Shown piece after piece: positions 21,919 through 34,303 of a stretch of DNA of 64,000 nucleotides. The notes under the pieces were generated by a model. It had not been told where the DNA came from and ran no database searches. It saw nothing but the letters and a program-made list of their open reading frames with translations. Origin of the DNA: Saposhnikovia divaricata (Eukaryota; Streptophyta; Magnoliopsida; Apiales; Apiaceae). Position 1 is the stretch's first letter; each line of letters opens with the position of its first letter. The translations under genes were made by a program, and so were the position numbers. The DNA is taken from assembly GCA_036435485.1 (NCBI GenBank), contig CM071596.1, forward strand, positions 141,559,501 to 141,623,500. The letters run 5' to 3'.

Positions 21919-23223
21919 TTAAATCGAAAAGCAAGTACTTGTATCCGCATCTAGTTTCGTCAACGCTTCCCCTAAGGTCATGTTGTACACTCTAGCAGTA
22001 GGCCTATTTGAAGCAGCCCCACTCTGTCCTGGCGCGTATGACCCACCTGAACGGCAATCTCTAGCAATGTGTCCTAATTTCCCACACTGGTAACAATTAG
22101 CATCTCTTTTAGGGTTTGCATCAGTTGATGGGCACTGGTTAAGGTAGTGTCCTTTTTGTCCACACTTAAAACAAGTTACTCCCAGCACTCTACAGACTCC
22201 TATATGCTTCTTACCACACGTGTCACAATCTGGTAATGGTGGTCGTGATTGATTGGACTGAAATGTCCCTGAAGATTTACCACCCTGATTCACCGTCTCA
22301 CTAGTAGTCTTGTTACCCCCCGACTTTCCCACAAATTGAGATTTTTGTCCTTTACCTCCTTTGTTAAAGTAGCTTCCCTCACTTAAACCTCCTTTTGGGC
22401 CCTCAAATCTTCTTTTCTTATTCTCTCGACCTATTTGAGCCTGCTCACTCTCGGCCTCTATAATTGATGCCTTTTGAACCACTGCAGCATAATCAGTCAA
22501 CTCAAATGGGGCCACTCTCGTTCGTAACCAGGGTTTCAATCCTTGTTGAAACCTTTTTGCTCGTTGTTCTTCAGTACGCACAAACTCGGGAACAAACCTC
22601 GACAGTTCTGTAAATTTAGTTTCATACTTTGCCACTGTTAGGTTATCCTGTTTTAACTCCAGAAACTTTAATTCCATTTGGTTTTCTAAATACCTAGGAG
22701 AATACTTTTCTAGGAACACCCTAGTGAAACGCTCCCAGGTTATCACTCCCGCTTCTTCTAGGTTCTTCTTAGCTTCCCACCAGTAATTTGCCTCTCCCTT
22801 TAAGAGATAGGCTGCAAAAACTGTTTTCTGATCTTCCTCTATCCTCAGTATTTCGAAAGCTTTCTCCATTTCTTTTAGCCATGCCCTAGCTACTACTGGG
22901 TTAGTGGTTCCCTCGAATTCTGGGGGCTTTAATGACTTAAAGGCACGAAAGGAATTAGCTGCCTGATTGGGGAGAACAGGTGGTTGTTGGCGATTCTGTG
23001 GATTAGCCAAATTCTGTCTTAATAAGTCCATGAATTGGGTAAAGGGATCACCTCCCGGATTCCTTTGTTGGCCAGTTGATTCCTCTTCTCCTTCTTCATG
23101 ATTTTCTTCATTATGAGCATTTTCGTTCAGTCTAGTACCTTCTATATTTCGACTTCTTTCGTCTCTCTCATTTCCCCTTGCATTCACTCTACTATCACGT
23201 CTAGGCGGCATGGTTCTGTACAT
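21919..23223 (-). CDS. gag: Gypsy gag of GypS, intact, with two CCHC zinc knuckles
   Basis: Forms the particle that packages the element RNA. The likely start is the second ATG (23211), giving MPPRRDSR, the usual start in this family; the frame is open from 23223. The acidic N-terminus is followed by the retrotransposon gag domain (about residues 95-250; motifs LKPPEFEGTTNP, ARAWLKEMEKAF, FLEKYSPRYL). A basic Gly/Ser/Lys-rich linker leads to knuckles CFKCGQKGHYLNQC and CYQCGKLGHIARDC near residues 350-390. It ends ARVYNMTLGEALTKLDAD, where protease would normally begin, then stops. The length of about 430 residues is normal and there are no internal stops, unlike pol. Confidence 0.92.
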   Translation of the reverse strand: MYRTMPPRRDSRVNARGNERDERSRNIEGTRLNENAHNEENHEEGEEESTGQQRNPGGDPFTQFMDLLRQNLANPQNRQQPPVLPNQAANSFRAFKSLKPPEFEGTTNPVVARAWLKEMEKAFEILRIEEDQKTVFAAYLLKGEANYWWEAKKNLEEAGVITWERFTRVFLEKYSPRYLENQMELKFLELKQDNLTVAKYETKFTELSRFVPEFVRTEEQRAKRFQQGLKPWLRTRVAPFELTDYAAVVQKASIIEAESEQAQIGRENKKRRFEGPKGGLSEGSYFNKGGKGQKSQFVGKSGGNKTTSETVNQGGKSSGTFQSNQSRPPLPDCDTCGKKHIGVCRVLGVTCFKCGQKGHYLNQCPSTDANPKRDANCYQCGKLGHIARDCRSGGSYAPGQSGAASNRPTARVYNMTLGEALTKLDADTSTCFSI

Positions 23224-23742
23224 AACAATAGTCCTTATTAATTACCAGAATTTGGGTTACTATATACATCATTTCTATATACACAATTATATCATTAATT
23301 AACTCATTTGCACATCACAATATCTTCATCACGCGATTTGCATCTAGTTATACCATAACTTTAGTAGGTAGTTGTATCGCCCTTAACACGATAGCCTTTT
23401 CATTAAGTCAATCACCTTTTATACATCAATATTTTTGAGTCTCAACATTTATATAAATAAAAAAAATTGCAGCAAAAATTTAGATAGAAATGCACAAACT
23501 TCATTAATGTACATAAATATTTTACAATTTGAGTACAACATCTTTTACTACTAATAATATACATCATCTAATACAAGGTTCGAAACCCAAAACATAGCCG
23601 TACATACTAGTCCAATATCACAAAAGTACTACTAACTGTCCTCTAATCAGACTGGGATTAAAACAGTGAACAACTAAACTAATCCCCAAAATGACATCAA
23701 CAAGATGACTAGTCTGATTAGTGACGAAACTACTATCCCGGC
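23224..23742. other. Spacer between pre-gag ORF and gag in GypS
   Basis: AT-rich sequence without a visible gene. It could be leader RNA of the element. Confidence 0.5.
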
Positions 23743-24583
23743 TCACAGCCCTGCCCTGACAACATCCCGGATCTGGACTACCATGGCAGTAACCGTATCA
23801 ACTATCTGGGCCCTCCATGCCGGGTCTCCTCTATCACCCAAAAACCTCCTAATATTTCCTAATGCTCGTAGCTCAATAGTGATCATCCCCAGAGACATCC
23901 CATCCGGGATAACCCCTCCTCTCCCTCTCTCTAACCTCTATAGAAGGGTGTCTATAGTCCTGCGGGACTCCTCCAACTGTCCCTGAAGGGCAAAGTACTC
24001 GGTCAATAAGGTAGCTGAAAGTGGGTCACCCGCCGGTAGGGGTGCCTCCTGAGGGGGTACAGCTAGGGGAGGTGCATCTACAGGTGGAGGTGGTGGAGGT
24101 GCAAAGGGTGGGGATGGAGGAACCGACTCTGTCTCAGCATCCTCTGAAGGATCCTCCTCCTCCTCAAAAAAACCAAAATGCCCTGGAGGGGTAAACTGCT
24201 CAAAAGGATCATCTATAGGGTCGGACAGGGGTGGGAACCATCTTAATATCCCTCCACTCAATCGGCTCCTCAGGTATAACTGACAACCTAGGCCTCTTAC
24301 GCAGTGGCCTCTCCTCCTCAGGGATCTCCGATCTCACTCTGGAAGGACCTGCCTCGTCAGATCCTGTAGAAGGTCTACCCATATATGGCACTATGGCCAC
24401 AGCATCTCTCCGTCTCTGCTCCTCTGCCTCCTCTCTCTCTAATCGCTCTCTAGCCGCCGCCCGGCGTCTCTCCCTGAGGTCCTCAACTGCATACTCGGGG
24501 ACCTCTACCCCGGCCAGCTGAAGATCTAATAGCTCCTGCTCTGACATCCCTAGCCACTGGGGGTCCTGACTCGGCTCACCCAT
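23743..24583 (-). pseudogene. Pre-gag ORF of GypS, unknown function, one frameshift and one stop
   Basis: Starting at the ATG at 24583 (MGEPSQDPQWLGMSEQELL), the frame codes for an Arg/Glu-rich helical segment, then shifts near 24210-24260 into a second frame with an acidic and Pro-rich stretch (EEEEDPSEDAETES, PPPPPP). That frame meets a TAG at about 23940 and continues in frame (GVIPDGMSLGMITIELRALG) to a TGA at 23745-23743. About 280 residues in all. The DNA is strikingly richer in G+C than its surroundings. It lies between the primer site and gag, so it would be the first ORF of the genomic RNA. I do not recognise the protein. It could be an extra ORF of this gypsy family or a captured gene piece. 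Confidence 0.6.
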
Positions 24584-24763
24584 CTCCGCTCCCTATAACA
24601 AAACATAAAATTCTATTAGTAACAGTCTATAAAATTATAATATATGTTTAAAGTAAATACTACCTGCGATATACCACCCCTGAACTTGATGGAAGTTCAC
24701 AATTTATATTATAACTGATATATTTATTATTATTACTTTTGTTCTTGGGCATTATGACTCTTA

Positions 24764-24775
24764 GCTCTAATACCA
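24764..24775 (-). other. Primer-binding site of GypS
   Basis: Minus strand TGGTATTAGAGC, two bases from the LTR end, one mismatch from the usual initiator Met-tRNA match. Confidence 0.85.
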
Positions 24776-24777
24776 TC

Positions 24778-25953
24778 TGTGACGCCCCGGAATCCGGGGT
24801 CAAGGATCCGGGCCGTCAAGGTCCAATTTTCGATCAATATCAATATCTCTGTAGTCTTTTTTTTTTAAAATAAGCAGTTGACCCCACACTAATACACACA
24901 CACACCAATCATATGCTCATAGAACAACATCCACAATATTTAAAAGTTTTAAAGTTAACAGTTATTACAAGCCCAGAATTTACTAAGTACATTGTTGAAC
25001 AAAGCTTCTACAGGAAGCACTTCAACAACTAAAGTTTATTACAACTTACACACTTAATTTACATAAATCTACTAAGCCCCTTCGCTTGTCACTACCTCGG
25101 GGATGGTCGCCAGCACTCGCTCAAAAGGTCGCCTTTCCCTTACCCTCTTGCGGGGTGTGGTACGTAGTATCGGCATGGGACCTAGCTGCTATATACATAA
25201 GTAGCAAGAGTGAGCTATAACAGCTCAGCAAGATAATACTGTAACTAAAATTTAAAATGTGAACAGGTATATATATATGTATATGCATATATAATAGCAG
25301 GAAACAATTAAAATCCTTAAATAAGAATAAAGCCCTTATTTAATAATACATCATCCACTCACTATTATAAGAAAGAAATCTAAATTAATATAATATCAGT
25401 TTTTCTTCATCTGCAACCATAATTCCATCATCTCATATCATTATTCTGTTTTCAGTATAGAAATCTGAAATAATATAATATCAGTTTTTCTTCATCTAAT
25501 ATAATAGCAGTTTTTCTTTATCTGTAACCATAATTCCATCATCTCGTATCATTATTCTGTTTTCAGTATAGAAATCTGAAAACCATTGTCTACACTTTCT
25601 TTTCAAAAACATTGGGGATATCTGCTGTCGCCTGATACGTTAGGACGATGATCAGTCGCCTAATCGTACCTGCTCTCTTTTTACTACCGGTAGAAGGAAT
25701 GAAGATCATCCCTGGAGGAAGGCCACCTGCTAACATCCTCCCTTGGCATCTTCGTGCCGAAATAAAAATAAAAATAATAAATGCTGGACTGTGTCGCACA
25801 CAGCCCTGACACAGGCACTTACGCAAGTTTGTTGCAATCCCCCTTTTTGTCACATCATTATTTTATTTTCAAATTATCATTCCACATTTCCATTTTCCGC
25901 TTTCATTTCCACATATCATTCTCTCATATCATTTCCATTCTCGCACATTACTT

Positions 25954-25990
<37 letters not shown>

Positions 25991-28290
25991 TAATGCTTTG
26001 ATTATGATCCAGACCTCTCTTTCATATTCAGAAATCAAATATACTTTTATATTCATAAAATATTTCATCTATTTTAAGAGTAGTAAATAATAATCAATTA
26101 TTATTTATTAAACCACTGATGTTTGGAAAGAATATCTTTAGCAAAATATTATAAATCATATAACCCTAGATAACAACTGATACCATTCTTTTATTTACTT
26201 TTAATCATAAGGCATGTTCACTTCATGCATAATCATCTCTATACATATCCATCTTCATATCCATTTTCGTACTCATAGTCATATTCATATACATCTTCGT
26301 ATACCCTTCTTTTCAATATCAATATTCAAAGAAAACGATTTCTTCACCATATAGTAATAATAGCATCACATATATATATTCCATGAAACCAAGTTCCTTT
26401 GTGAAGATAAGTAGTTTTACAAGTAGGGATAGAAGGAATCTTGCCTCGGTTTCGGTATCCTGACGGTATGGCTCGTCCCTCTTCCGGAGTTTCTATAAAC
26501 ACAAAAGGACCGTCGTTAGAACCACATCTCTTACTCACTACACTCTTGTATAACATTACCTTTGAAACTTTAATATATGTTTAACATATTCCTATTACCC
26601 CAAAGGTTCAAGAACTTAACCATTTATAACCTAAATCGAAGTTTCAGGGGTTTTCACCATTTCCCTTAACGAACACACTCGACTGCAGAATTTCTTATAA
26701 TTTTTAAATTTCGAATTTTAATGTAAGGTCAACTGGAAATAGTTCTTTGAACACACTATTACCATATCCCAAAATGTCGTGACTTTTAACAATGTTAAAG
26801 TATGGTAATTGTAACCTCAAGTTTGATACATTTACGGTTTCTCGGTTTTCGAACGTCTTTCACTAAAACTGACTTTTCTCCTAAACCGTTCATCAGATTT
26901 TAACGTACCTTATATCAAAACGATCTATGAACTAAGCTCTATCATTTCATGGTCAATTGGTAACCTAGGTAGTGAGGTACCGTACGAATACAGGGGTCAC
27001 AAAACAGGGCAGTTTGTAGTTCTAACGAAAAACGGACATTATAACGGCTATATTTTCGTACTTTCCATAAATCCAATTCCTCCAAATCAATTATCAACCA
27101 CAATAATCATCACCTACACCATGTGGTCTTCTTCACCAGCCATGGTTACAATCCCAAACACTTCCATATTTAACTCAAACCACTTACAAACACATATAAC
27201 ATCATAATCTTAATCTCTACACTACTTAATCACTAAACCAACAATATCCATCATAATATAAAAAGGGGCAAGAGTGTTTATACCTTCTTGAAGCTCTAAC
27301 AACACTTAAAAAGCCTTGGGTAATCCTTAAACCACCTTGAATTAGCTTGAATCAACTAAAGGAACCATTAAAACAAGTTAACACTTAGAAAACACTATTC
27401 CTCATCTTTTCTAGTAACTTGAATGATTTTATTACCTTGGTAAATGATGTTGGTTTGCTATGAAACTTTGTATATGCTTCTTCCTAACCTCCAAGAACAC
27501 CCATGATTTATCCCTTGATTTAATATTGAAGAGAGCTAGGGTTTTGAAATTTTTTCTTTCTTTTTCTCCTCTTTTTTTCCTCTTGGCCGATTGTAGTAGT
27601 ATGGATGGGGGAGAGAGATTTTTGTGTTTACTTGCTATTATCTTAGCTAAATCTTGATTAGTCTAGTGTCTTGTGGAAGCTTGGATATATTTGTGATTAA
27701 AAACCATGCTAAAGTACTAATTTGCCCTTAAAACTAGTTAGTGGAAAATGATATCATTAGTGATGTCATTAAGATGAGTTCATATTCTCATTTACTTATT
27801 TTCTAAGTATTATGCTACTAACCTTGGATAATCATAATGTGGTATGCATCCTTGTTAAATTACTAATCTTGGTTGTTTGGTTTCCATACTCGTCTAATCG
27901 TGGTTCGTTTCGAGTATACCTCATTATCTCAGTGGTTTTCGAAATCATTTACAAATCCAATTTCCTTTGGTATTCTCTTAACTTAATAATCCCCTGGTTT
28001 AACTTAAATTCACTAATTCCTCAATATATAATTCCTTTAGTATTTCTATACTCCTTAATATCCAAGATATAGAAGTTCGTTCGAGCTCAAAATCCTCAAA
28101 ATCAAAATTCAGGAATTTCTAAAATCCATCGTCATTTCGAGTCACTTATTTTCAATGTACAACACTAATATGGTTTCTGTTTACTCATTTTCCATCCCTA
28201 ATATAGAGTACCTACACAAAATTTCCCTAGATTCCTCAAGATCACTATTCATTTGGGCACTGTAGCCTTTCTAAAGTTAGGGTTATTACA
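24778..28290 (-). repeat. 5' LTR of GypS
   Basis: Copy of 17703-21268 with the same TG...CA ends and terminal palindrome. It holds 15 AT units at 25959-25988 and is followed by the target duplication ATTAC at 28291. Confidence 0.93.
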
Positions 28291-28716
28291 ATTACACCAT
28301 TATCACTGTGAGTCTTTCTTATGACTTTAGTAAACATGAAGAATCTCACTGTGGGTCTGTCCAGTACCATGTACCCCTACATGTACCTATGTTTTTGACT
28401 TTAGTATCTCCATACTTATAACCAATGAGATGTGGTTATCTGTCAAACAACATACTAGTCTATTTACGTATTATTATTGCCCTGTAATAATAATACTCGA
28501 CTAGGGACCTTTAAGAATATGATATATTATATAATCTCAAGTTCAAGTCATGTACTTAAACTATACAATGTGTATCATGATTCTAAGGACATTTATTATG
28601 CTAACAAATATATCGCAGTAATTAAAGTCATAATAAATACGTTTAATGAATAATCAAATGACATAAGGGTTTATTAAAAGAAACAATGTATTGCCTTTAG
28701 GGCACCTACACTAACA
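28291..28716 (-). repeat. 3' LTR of CopC, right part
   Basis: Continues the LTR broken at 17702 and matches 35419-35844. The minus-strand LTR start TGTTAGTGTAGG at 28716 is preceded by the purine-rich tract GCAAGTGGGAGAT (28717-28729), the polypurine tract of CopC. Confidence 0.92.
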
Positions 28717-28730
28717 ATCTCCCACTTGCA

Positions 28731-31569
28731 CTAGAGCCAATCACCCATGTATCTAATACCCATGGAACTAGTGTGACCATCGTGCTTCTGCTGCGACAAG
28801 CCTTTGGTCAGTAGGTCTGCAACGTTATCATTTGTGTGCACTTTACATATGTGTATATTACCTCCGTCTAGACAAAACACAAAACCAGACTGTGATACAG
28901 TATCATCCCTGTCTGTTTGGAAACTTGCATCGGTGTAACCTTTTACAACCAGTTTCTCCTCTCCTCCATACACCAAGAATGAATCTTTAGTCCTGTTCAA
29001 GTACTTTAGAACATTCTTGACTGTCGTCCAGTGACCTTCACCTGGATTAGACTGGTATCTGCTTGTCATGCTCAAAGCATACGAAACATATGGGCGAGTA
29101 CATACCATTGCATACATGATAGATCCAATTGCTGAGGCATATGGAACCTTACTCATGTGGTCCTTCTCATCCAATGATTTCGGACACTGGTCTTTAGAGA
29201 TCGTTATCCCTTGAGACACGGGGTCATATCCCCTTTTTGCATTTTGCATACCAAAACGATGCAAAACCTTATCAATGTATGTGCTCTGACTTAGACCGAT
29301 CATCCTTCTAGATCTATCTCTATAGATCCTCATTCCTAGAATGTAGGTTGCCTCTCCTTAGTCTTTCATGGAGAAGTTGCTCCCTAACCAAGTCATAACA
29401 GCCTTTAGAGAAGGTATGTCATTCCTCATTAGTAGTATATCATCAACATATAGTACTATGAATGCCACATGGCTCCCACTAACCTTCTTGTAAACACACG
29501 GTTCATCTTCATTTTGAACAAAGCCATACTCTTTGACTATTTCATCAAAACGAATATTCCATCTTCTAGTGGCTTGCTTCAATCCATAAATGGATCGACG
29601 TAATTTACATATCTTGCCAACATTCCTTGGATCGACAAAACCTTCAGGTTGTGTCATGTACACATCCTCTTCAAGGCTTCCATTAAGGAAAGCTGTTTTG
29701 ACATCCATTTGCCAGATTTCGTAATCATGGAATGCTGCAATTGCAAGAAAAATCCGTATGGACTTGACCATGGCAACTGGTGAGAAAGTTTCATCATAGT
29801 CAATACCATGAATTTGTTTGAACCCTTTCGCAACCAGTTTTGCTTTATAGGTCTGAACATTTCCTTCCATGTCAGTTTTCTTCTTGAAAACCCACTTGCA
29901 CCCTACAGGTTTTACCCCTTCAGGTGGATCAACCAAATCCCAAACTTGGTTTTCGTACATGGAATCCATCTCGGATTTCATGGCTTCAAGCCATCTCTTA
30001 GAGTCTGGACTGTTCATATCATCTTGATATGTGAGAGGCTCATCTTCATCTATGAGTATCAAATCCCCACATTGAGTCAAAAGAAATCCATATCTCTCTG
30101 GCTCATGGCGAATTCTACCAGATCTACGAACAACCTGTGTTTCTTGAGCATTATCATTATTCTGCTCTTGTTCCACCTCAGGTTCAATGCTATTTTGTGG
30201 TTCTCGATCTTCATCGAGATCTATAGTCCTCCACTGTTTCTTTTGGAAACAAAATCTCTTTCCATGAAGACAGCATCTCGAGCAATGAACACTTTCTGCT
30301 CAGAAGGACTATAAAAATAATACGCCTTTGTTTCTTTAGGGTATCCCACAAAATTGCACTCTTCGGATTTAGGTCCAAGCTTGTCAGATACTTGACGTTT
30401 TACAAACGCCTTGCATCCCCAAACTTTCATAAAGTTCATGCCTGACCGTTTCTCCTCCCACATCTCATATGGAGTCTTTTGAACCTTCTTGGTTGGAACA
30501 CGGTTAAGTGTGAAAGCCGCTGTTTCTAGAGCATAACCCCAGAAACTTATTGGAAGATCTGCATGACTCATCATCGATCGTACCATGTCCAACAGGGCAC
30601 GATTTCTCCTCTCTGAAACTCCATTCCATTGAGGTGTCCCTGGCGGAGTGAGTTGTGATACAATACCACACTCTTTTAAATACTCTTCAAATTCGGTGCT
30701 TAAGTATTCACCCCCACGATCGGATCGTAAGATTTTAATACTTGCACCTCCGCCTATTTGCTTCTCTACTTCAGCCTTGTATTCTTTGAATTTTTCAAAA
30801 GAATCGGATTTATTCTTCATAAGATATACATATCCATATCTACTGAAGTCATCAGTAAATGTTATGAAGTAGTAGTAGCCTCCTCTAGCCATCACACGCA
30901 TTGGGCCACATACATCACTATGTATTAGCTCCAAACGTTCAGTGGCCCTTTGACCCTTACCAGTAAAAGGGGCTTTAGTCATCTTACCAAGCAAACAAGA
31001 TTCGCATTTTTCGTATGATTCAAAATCAAACTTATCCAAGTATCCATCCTTTTGTAATTTGGATATGCGTTTCTCATTTATATGGCCTAGACGACAATCC
31101 CAGAGGTATGTTTGATTTGAGTCATTGACTTTAAGTCATTTGTTTTCTATATTATAGACAGGATTATCTAAATCAAGAACATATAAACCATTAAACAAAC
31201 GCGCAACACCATAGGTTAAATCATTCAAAGCAAAAGAGCAACTGTTGTTCTTTATTGTAAACGAAAAACCTTTCTTGTCCAAACAAGAAACAGAAATAAT
31301 GTTTCTGCGAATCGCAGGCACGTAAAAACAGTCTTCTAGTTCTAGAACAAGCCCAGAGGGTAAAGATAAATAATAAGTGCCTACAGCTAAAGCAGCAACT
31401 TTTGCTCCATTGCCAACTCGTAGGTCCACTTCTCCCTTATCCAAAGTCCTACTTCTCTGCAGTTCCTCCACATTTATACAAATGTGAGAAGCACATCCGG
31501 TATCCAATACCCAAGATGTAGAAATAGACAAATTGACTTCTATAACATAAATACCTGATCCAGAAATCT
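28731..31569 (-). pseudogene. pol: Copia pol of CopC, with stops, a frameshift and RNase H deletion
   Basis: Protease: WVLDTGCASHIC near 31510. Integrase: RLGHINEKR then CESCLLGK, DVCGP, ILRSDRGGEY and NGVSERRNR. The linker leads to RT with KWVFKKKTD, QMDVKTAFLNGS and LYVDDILLM. Lesions are a TGA at about 31137, a frameshift near 30220, and a TAA at 29360-29358 just after NFSMKD. RNase H starts (GYTDASFQT, SGFVFCLDGG) but jumps at about 28859 straight to the C-terminal block NDNVADLLTKGLSQQ. About 80 residues holding the catalytic centre are gone, in frame. A histidine normally seen in the LWHxRLGH zinc motif is Asp here. The element could not copy itself. Confidence 0.88.
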
Positions 31570-32419
31570 AAACACCCTTCATTTTCTTCAGATCCTCCAA
31601 ATAAACAGGACAGTTTCTCTTCCAGTGACCAGTTTTCTTACAGTAGTGACATTCACCCTTAGTAACACCACCTTTAGGCTTTAAAGCCTGTTTGGGACCT
31701 GACTTTGGCTTGGGTGTAGAATCAGATCCAATCTTCTTCTTACCCTTCTACTTGCCTTTCCCCTTGGCCTTACCTTTATTGCCCACCATCAGTATGGGAG
31801 CAGGTTCAGCTGTCTTCATGTTGGTTTCATATGTCCTCAACATATCCAACAATTCAGTAGGTGTTTTGTCAAATTAATTCATATTGTAGTTCACAACAAA
31901 CTGAGTAAATTTGCTGTTCAAAGAATTCATGATTAAGTCAATACCAGTTTCCGGACCAATCGGGAAACCCAAAGTAGCAAGGTACTCAATGTAACCAATC
32001 ATCTTCAAAACATGTGGGCCAACTGGTTCACATGCCCCTTGTTTGCAATTAAAGAATGACTTACTCGTGTTGAACCTTTCTTGACGAGTTTGGCTTGCAA
32101 ACATGCTTTGCAAGTGCTCATTGATAGTATATGCATCCATATGCACATGCTGTCTTTGAAGCTCAGCACTCATAGTTGCTAACATGAGACATTCAACATC
32201 ATTTGCATCATTCTCATCCCTTGTGCGGGCCGCTCGTTCCTCAACAGTAGCGTTCTCAGGAAGGGGACCTGGCGGAGGGATATCAATGAGATGAAGCTTG
32301 CGCTCCTGCCTGAGGACAATCCTCAAATTCCTCTGCCAGTCTAGGAAGTTGTTTCCTCCTGTCAGTTTGTCCTTTTCAAGGACTGATTGTACGGATAGTG
32401 TGTTTGTGTTGTTTGCCAT
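31570..32419 (-). pseudogene. gag: Copia gag of CopC with zinc knuckle, three stop codons
   Basis: Starts MANNTNTLSVQSVLEKDKL at 32419. The region to 31874 is an open UBN2-type gag core (NNFLDWQRNLRIVL; GPHVLKMIGYIEYLATLGFP). The frame then has a TAA (31876-31874), a TAG in a Lys/Gly-rich stretch near 31750 and a TAG near 31570, and carries the zinc knuckle CHYCKKTGHWKRNC at about 31605-31650. In intact relatives gag and pol are one frame, so all three stops are damage. Confidence 0.85.
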
Positions 32420-34303
32420 TAGTATCTACAGTGATAAATGCACAAAATAAACATTAGATTGTCTTGGTTATAAATTATGTTCAAATGATTATGATATATT
32501 CATAATATATCTCCCACTATTTTTATCAAATTAATAGCCCTTACTATTAATTCGGAAAGCATATCCCATAAATCTTTCTAGTGAGCCAAGATCCATATTT
32601 CGTCATGTCCTAAGTCAACCACTGGTAGTCCTTAAAACATGATTATTTAGGTAGACAACAATTGTCAATTATATCATGTAAAATTTTTGGATAGTTTGGT
32701 GAACAACGATTGATCTTATCTATCTAATAGATTTTTAACCAAATTCTATGCTTCTAAGTTCATAATAGTTGAATATAACCGTTTATTTCCACCTCATTAT
32801 GACGACTCAGTTAAGTTAGACCCAATGATACAACGGCCGAATATAACCGTTTATATTCGTCACATCTCACCACGATAGACAGGAGTCCCCTGCCACTGAC
32901 AGTCATTCCCCTTGTCGATCTAGGATTCAATGAGTGTTCATTCATTTGAAAGCATCTGATTAAAACTTAATATTTTGTTAAGGGGTTTAAAGAATTTATG
33001 ACGATCATGATCACATCATAAAGAGATCCTCAATTTTCCTTGAACCAAATACTTCAAATTGACATCTTAGATTGTTCATTTCCCAGGTAGATGGAGGATC
33101 CCAATGGTCACACTTAATACCCATTAACCTTACGAATACGCATATCCGCTTTTGATAGAAAATCCCAATTTTAGATATCAAAAATCCATATTTAATTCCG
33201 TGTTTTAAAATCAATATTTAATAAACACAAGAATCTCATGATCGTTTGTTAATTATAAAATCTTGAATCGTTACAGATTTTATCTTGTTTAATCAGGCAT
33301 GGCATGGGTGATGTATCTAATACATTCATTCATACATGATAAATCTAATTAAAGCATGCATCTCTATGTATCCTACACATACATTCATACATCATATGTA
33401 AAGTAAGTGCAGTATGTAAACGTGATTGGTTATGGCCTTTATCCTATATGATCCTCTCAAGCTAATGAAAGGATCAAGGTCAATCTATGGTGGAATAAAC
33501 ATAAATACAAATTACATGTCTTCATTCTTCTTGTCTTCTTGGTTGCTCCTTCTCTTGGACCATCCTTCAATCTTCAATTACATTACATTGAATAATTGAA
33601 TACAATCTACACTAAAGTACTTACATGATAAAACTCGAGTTACATTCGAGGTTCAACAATTACAAGAATGAAGAAAACGACATGCAAGTCGTATTTATAA
33701 AACCAAAACCATTAATCTAAGGGTCTTAAGGCCATAACCATCACCATGCTCAAGTAACAATTAAATAATATGTCATATTATATAATCATGTTATACCATA
33801 TCATATTTCAGATGATCCAATCAAAGAAATCATATACCTAAAAAATCAGAAAATCAGAATCAAATTCTGAAAACAATAAATCGTCTTTTTCATGCATTAA
33901 ACGGCGTCAAACGCCTTACAGACGAGTCGATGATAGGTATGCTATCAGTTTTGTTCAGACGCTCATTTCCAGTCAGAAAACACATATCGTTTGTGAAAAT
34001 CGGACACTGGACAGATTTCACCAGATTTGCACAGCGTATACAGAAATCGTATCGTATACAATCCCCATATCAAGAACAAACATTAATCATATATATATCA
34101 GTATATATACAGATTATATAATCATCATATGATCATCTCAATCATCTTAAATCATAACAGAACCATATATATGCATCATAACATATTATAAACAGCATAT
34201 ATAAGAACATAAACATGGCAGATTCGCAAAACATGCATACTCGCATCATATACAGTAAACACGTAACCAAATCAACACCTTATACACGTAGCTCTGATGC
34301 CAT
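32420..34303 (-). other. Long untranslated leader of CopC
   Basis: About 1.9 kb of AT-rich DNA between primer site (34291-34302, minus TGGCATCAGAGC) and gag. No supported ORF. Long leaders are usual in elements of the Angela type; a packaging signal would be expected here but none can be named. Confidence 0.7.

Larger units (their letters stand above)
17703..28290 (-). mobile_element. GypS: Ty3/gypsy (Tekay-like) element with gag but almost no pol
   Basis: LTRs 17703-21268 and 24778-28290 have TG...CA ends and are about 3.5 kb each. The target duplication ATTAC is perfect on both sides (17698-17702, 28291-28295). A polypurine tract (minus AAGGGGGGAAGAC) sits at 21269 and a Met-type primer site at 24764. 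The interior is only 3.5 kb: a pre-gag ORF (23743-24583), a full gag (21919-23211) and about 650 bases with scraps of pol. It must have depended on another element for reverse transcriptase and integrase. LTR similarity to the GypL LTR in the conserved block near the start shows they are related. Confidence 0.93.

Noticed and set aside
29808..30314. Plus-strand ORF of 168 codons opposite CopC RT
   Set aside because: Antisense shadow of the conserved RT/integrase coding sequence.
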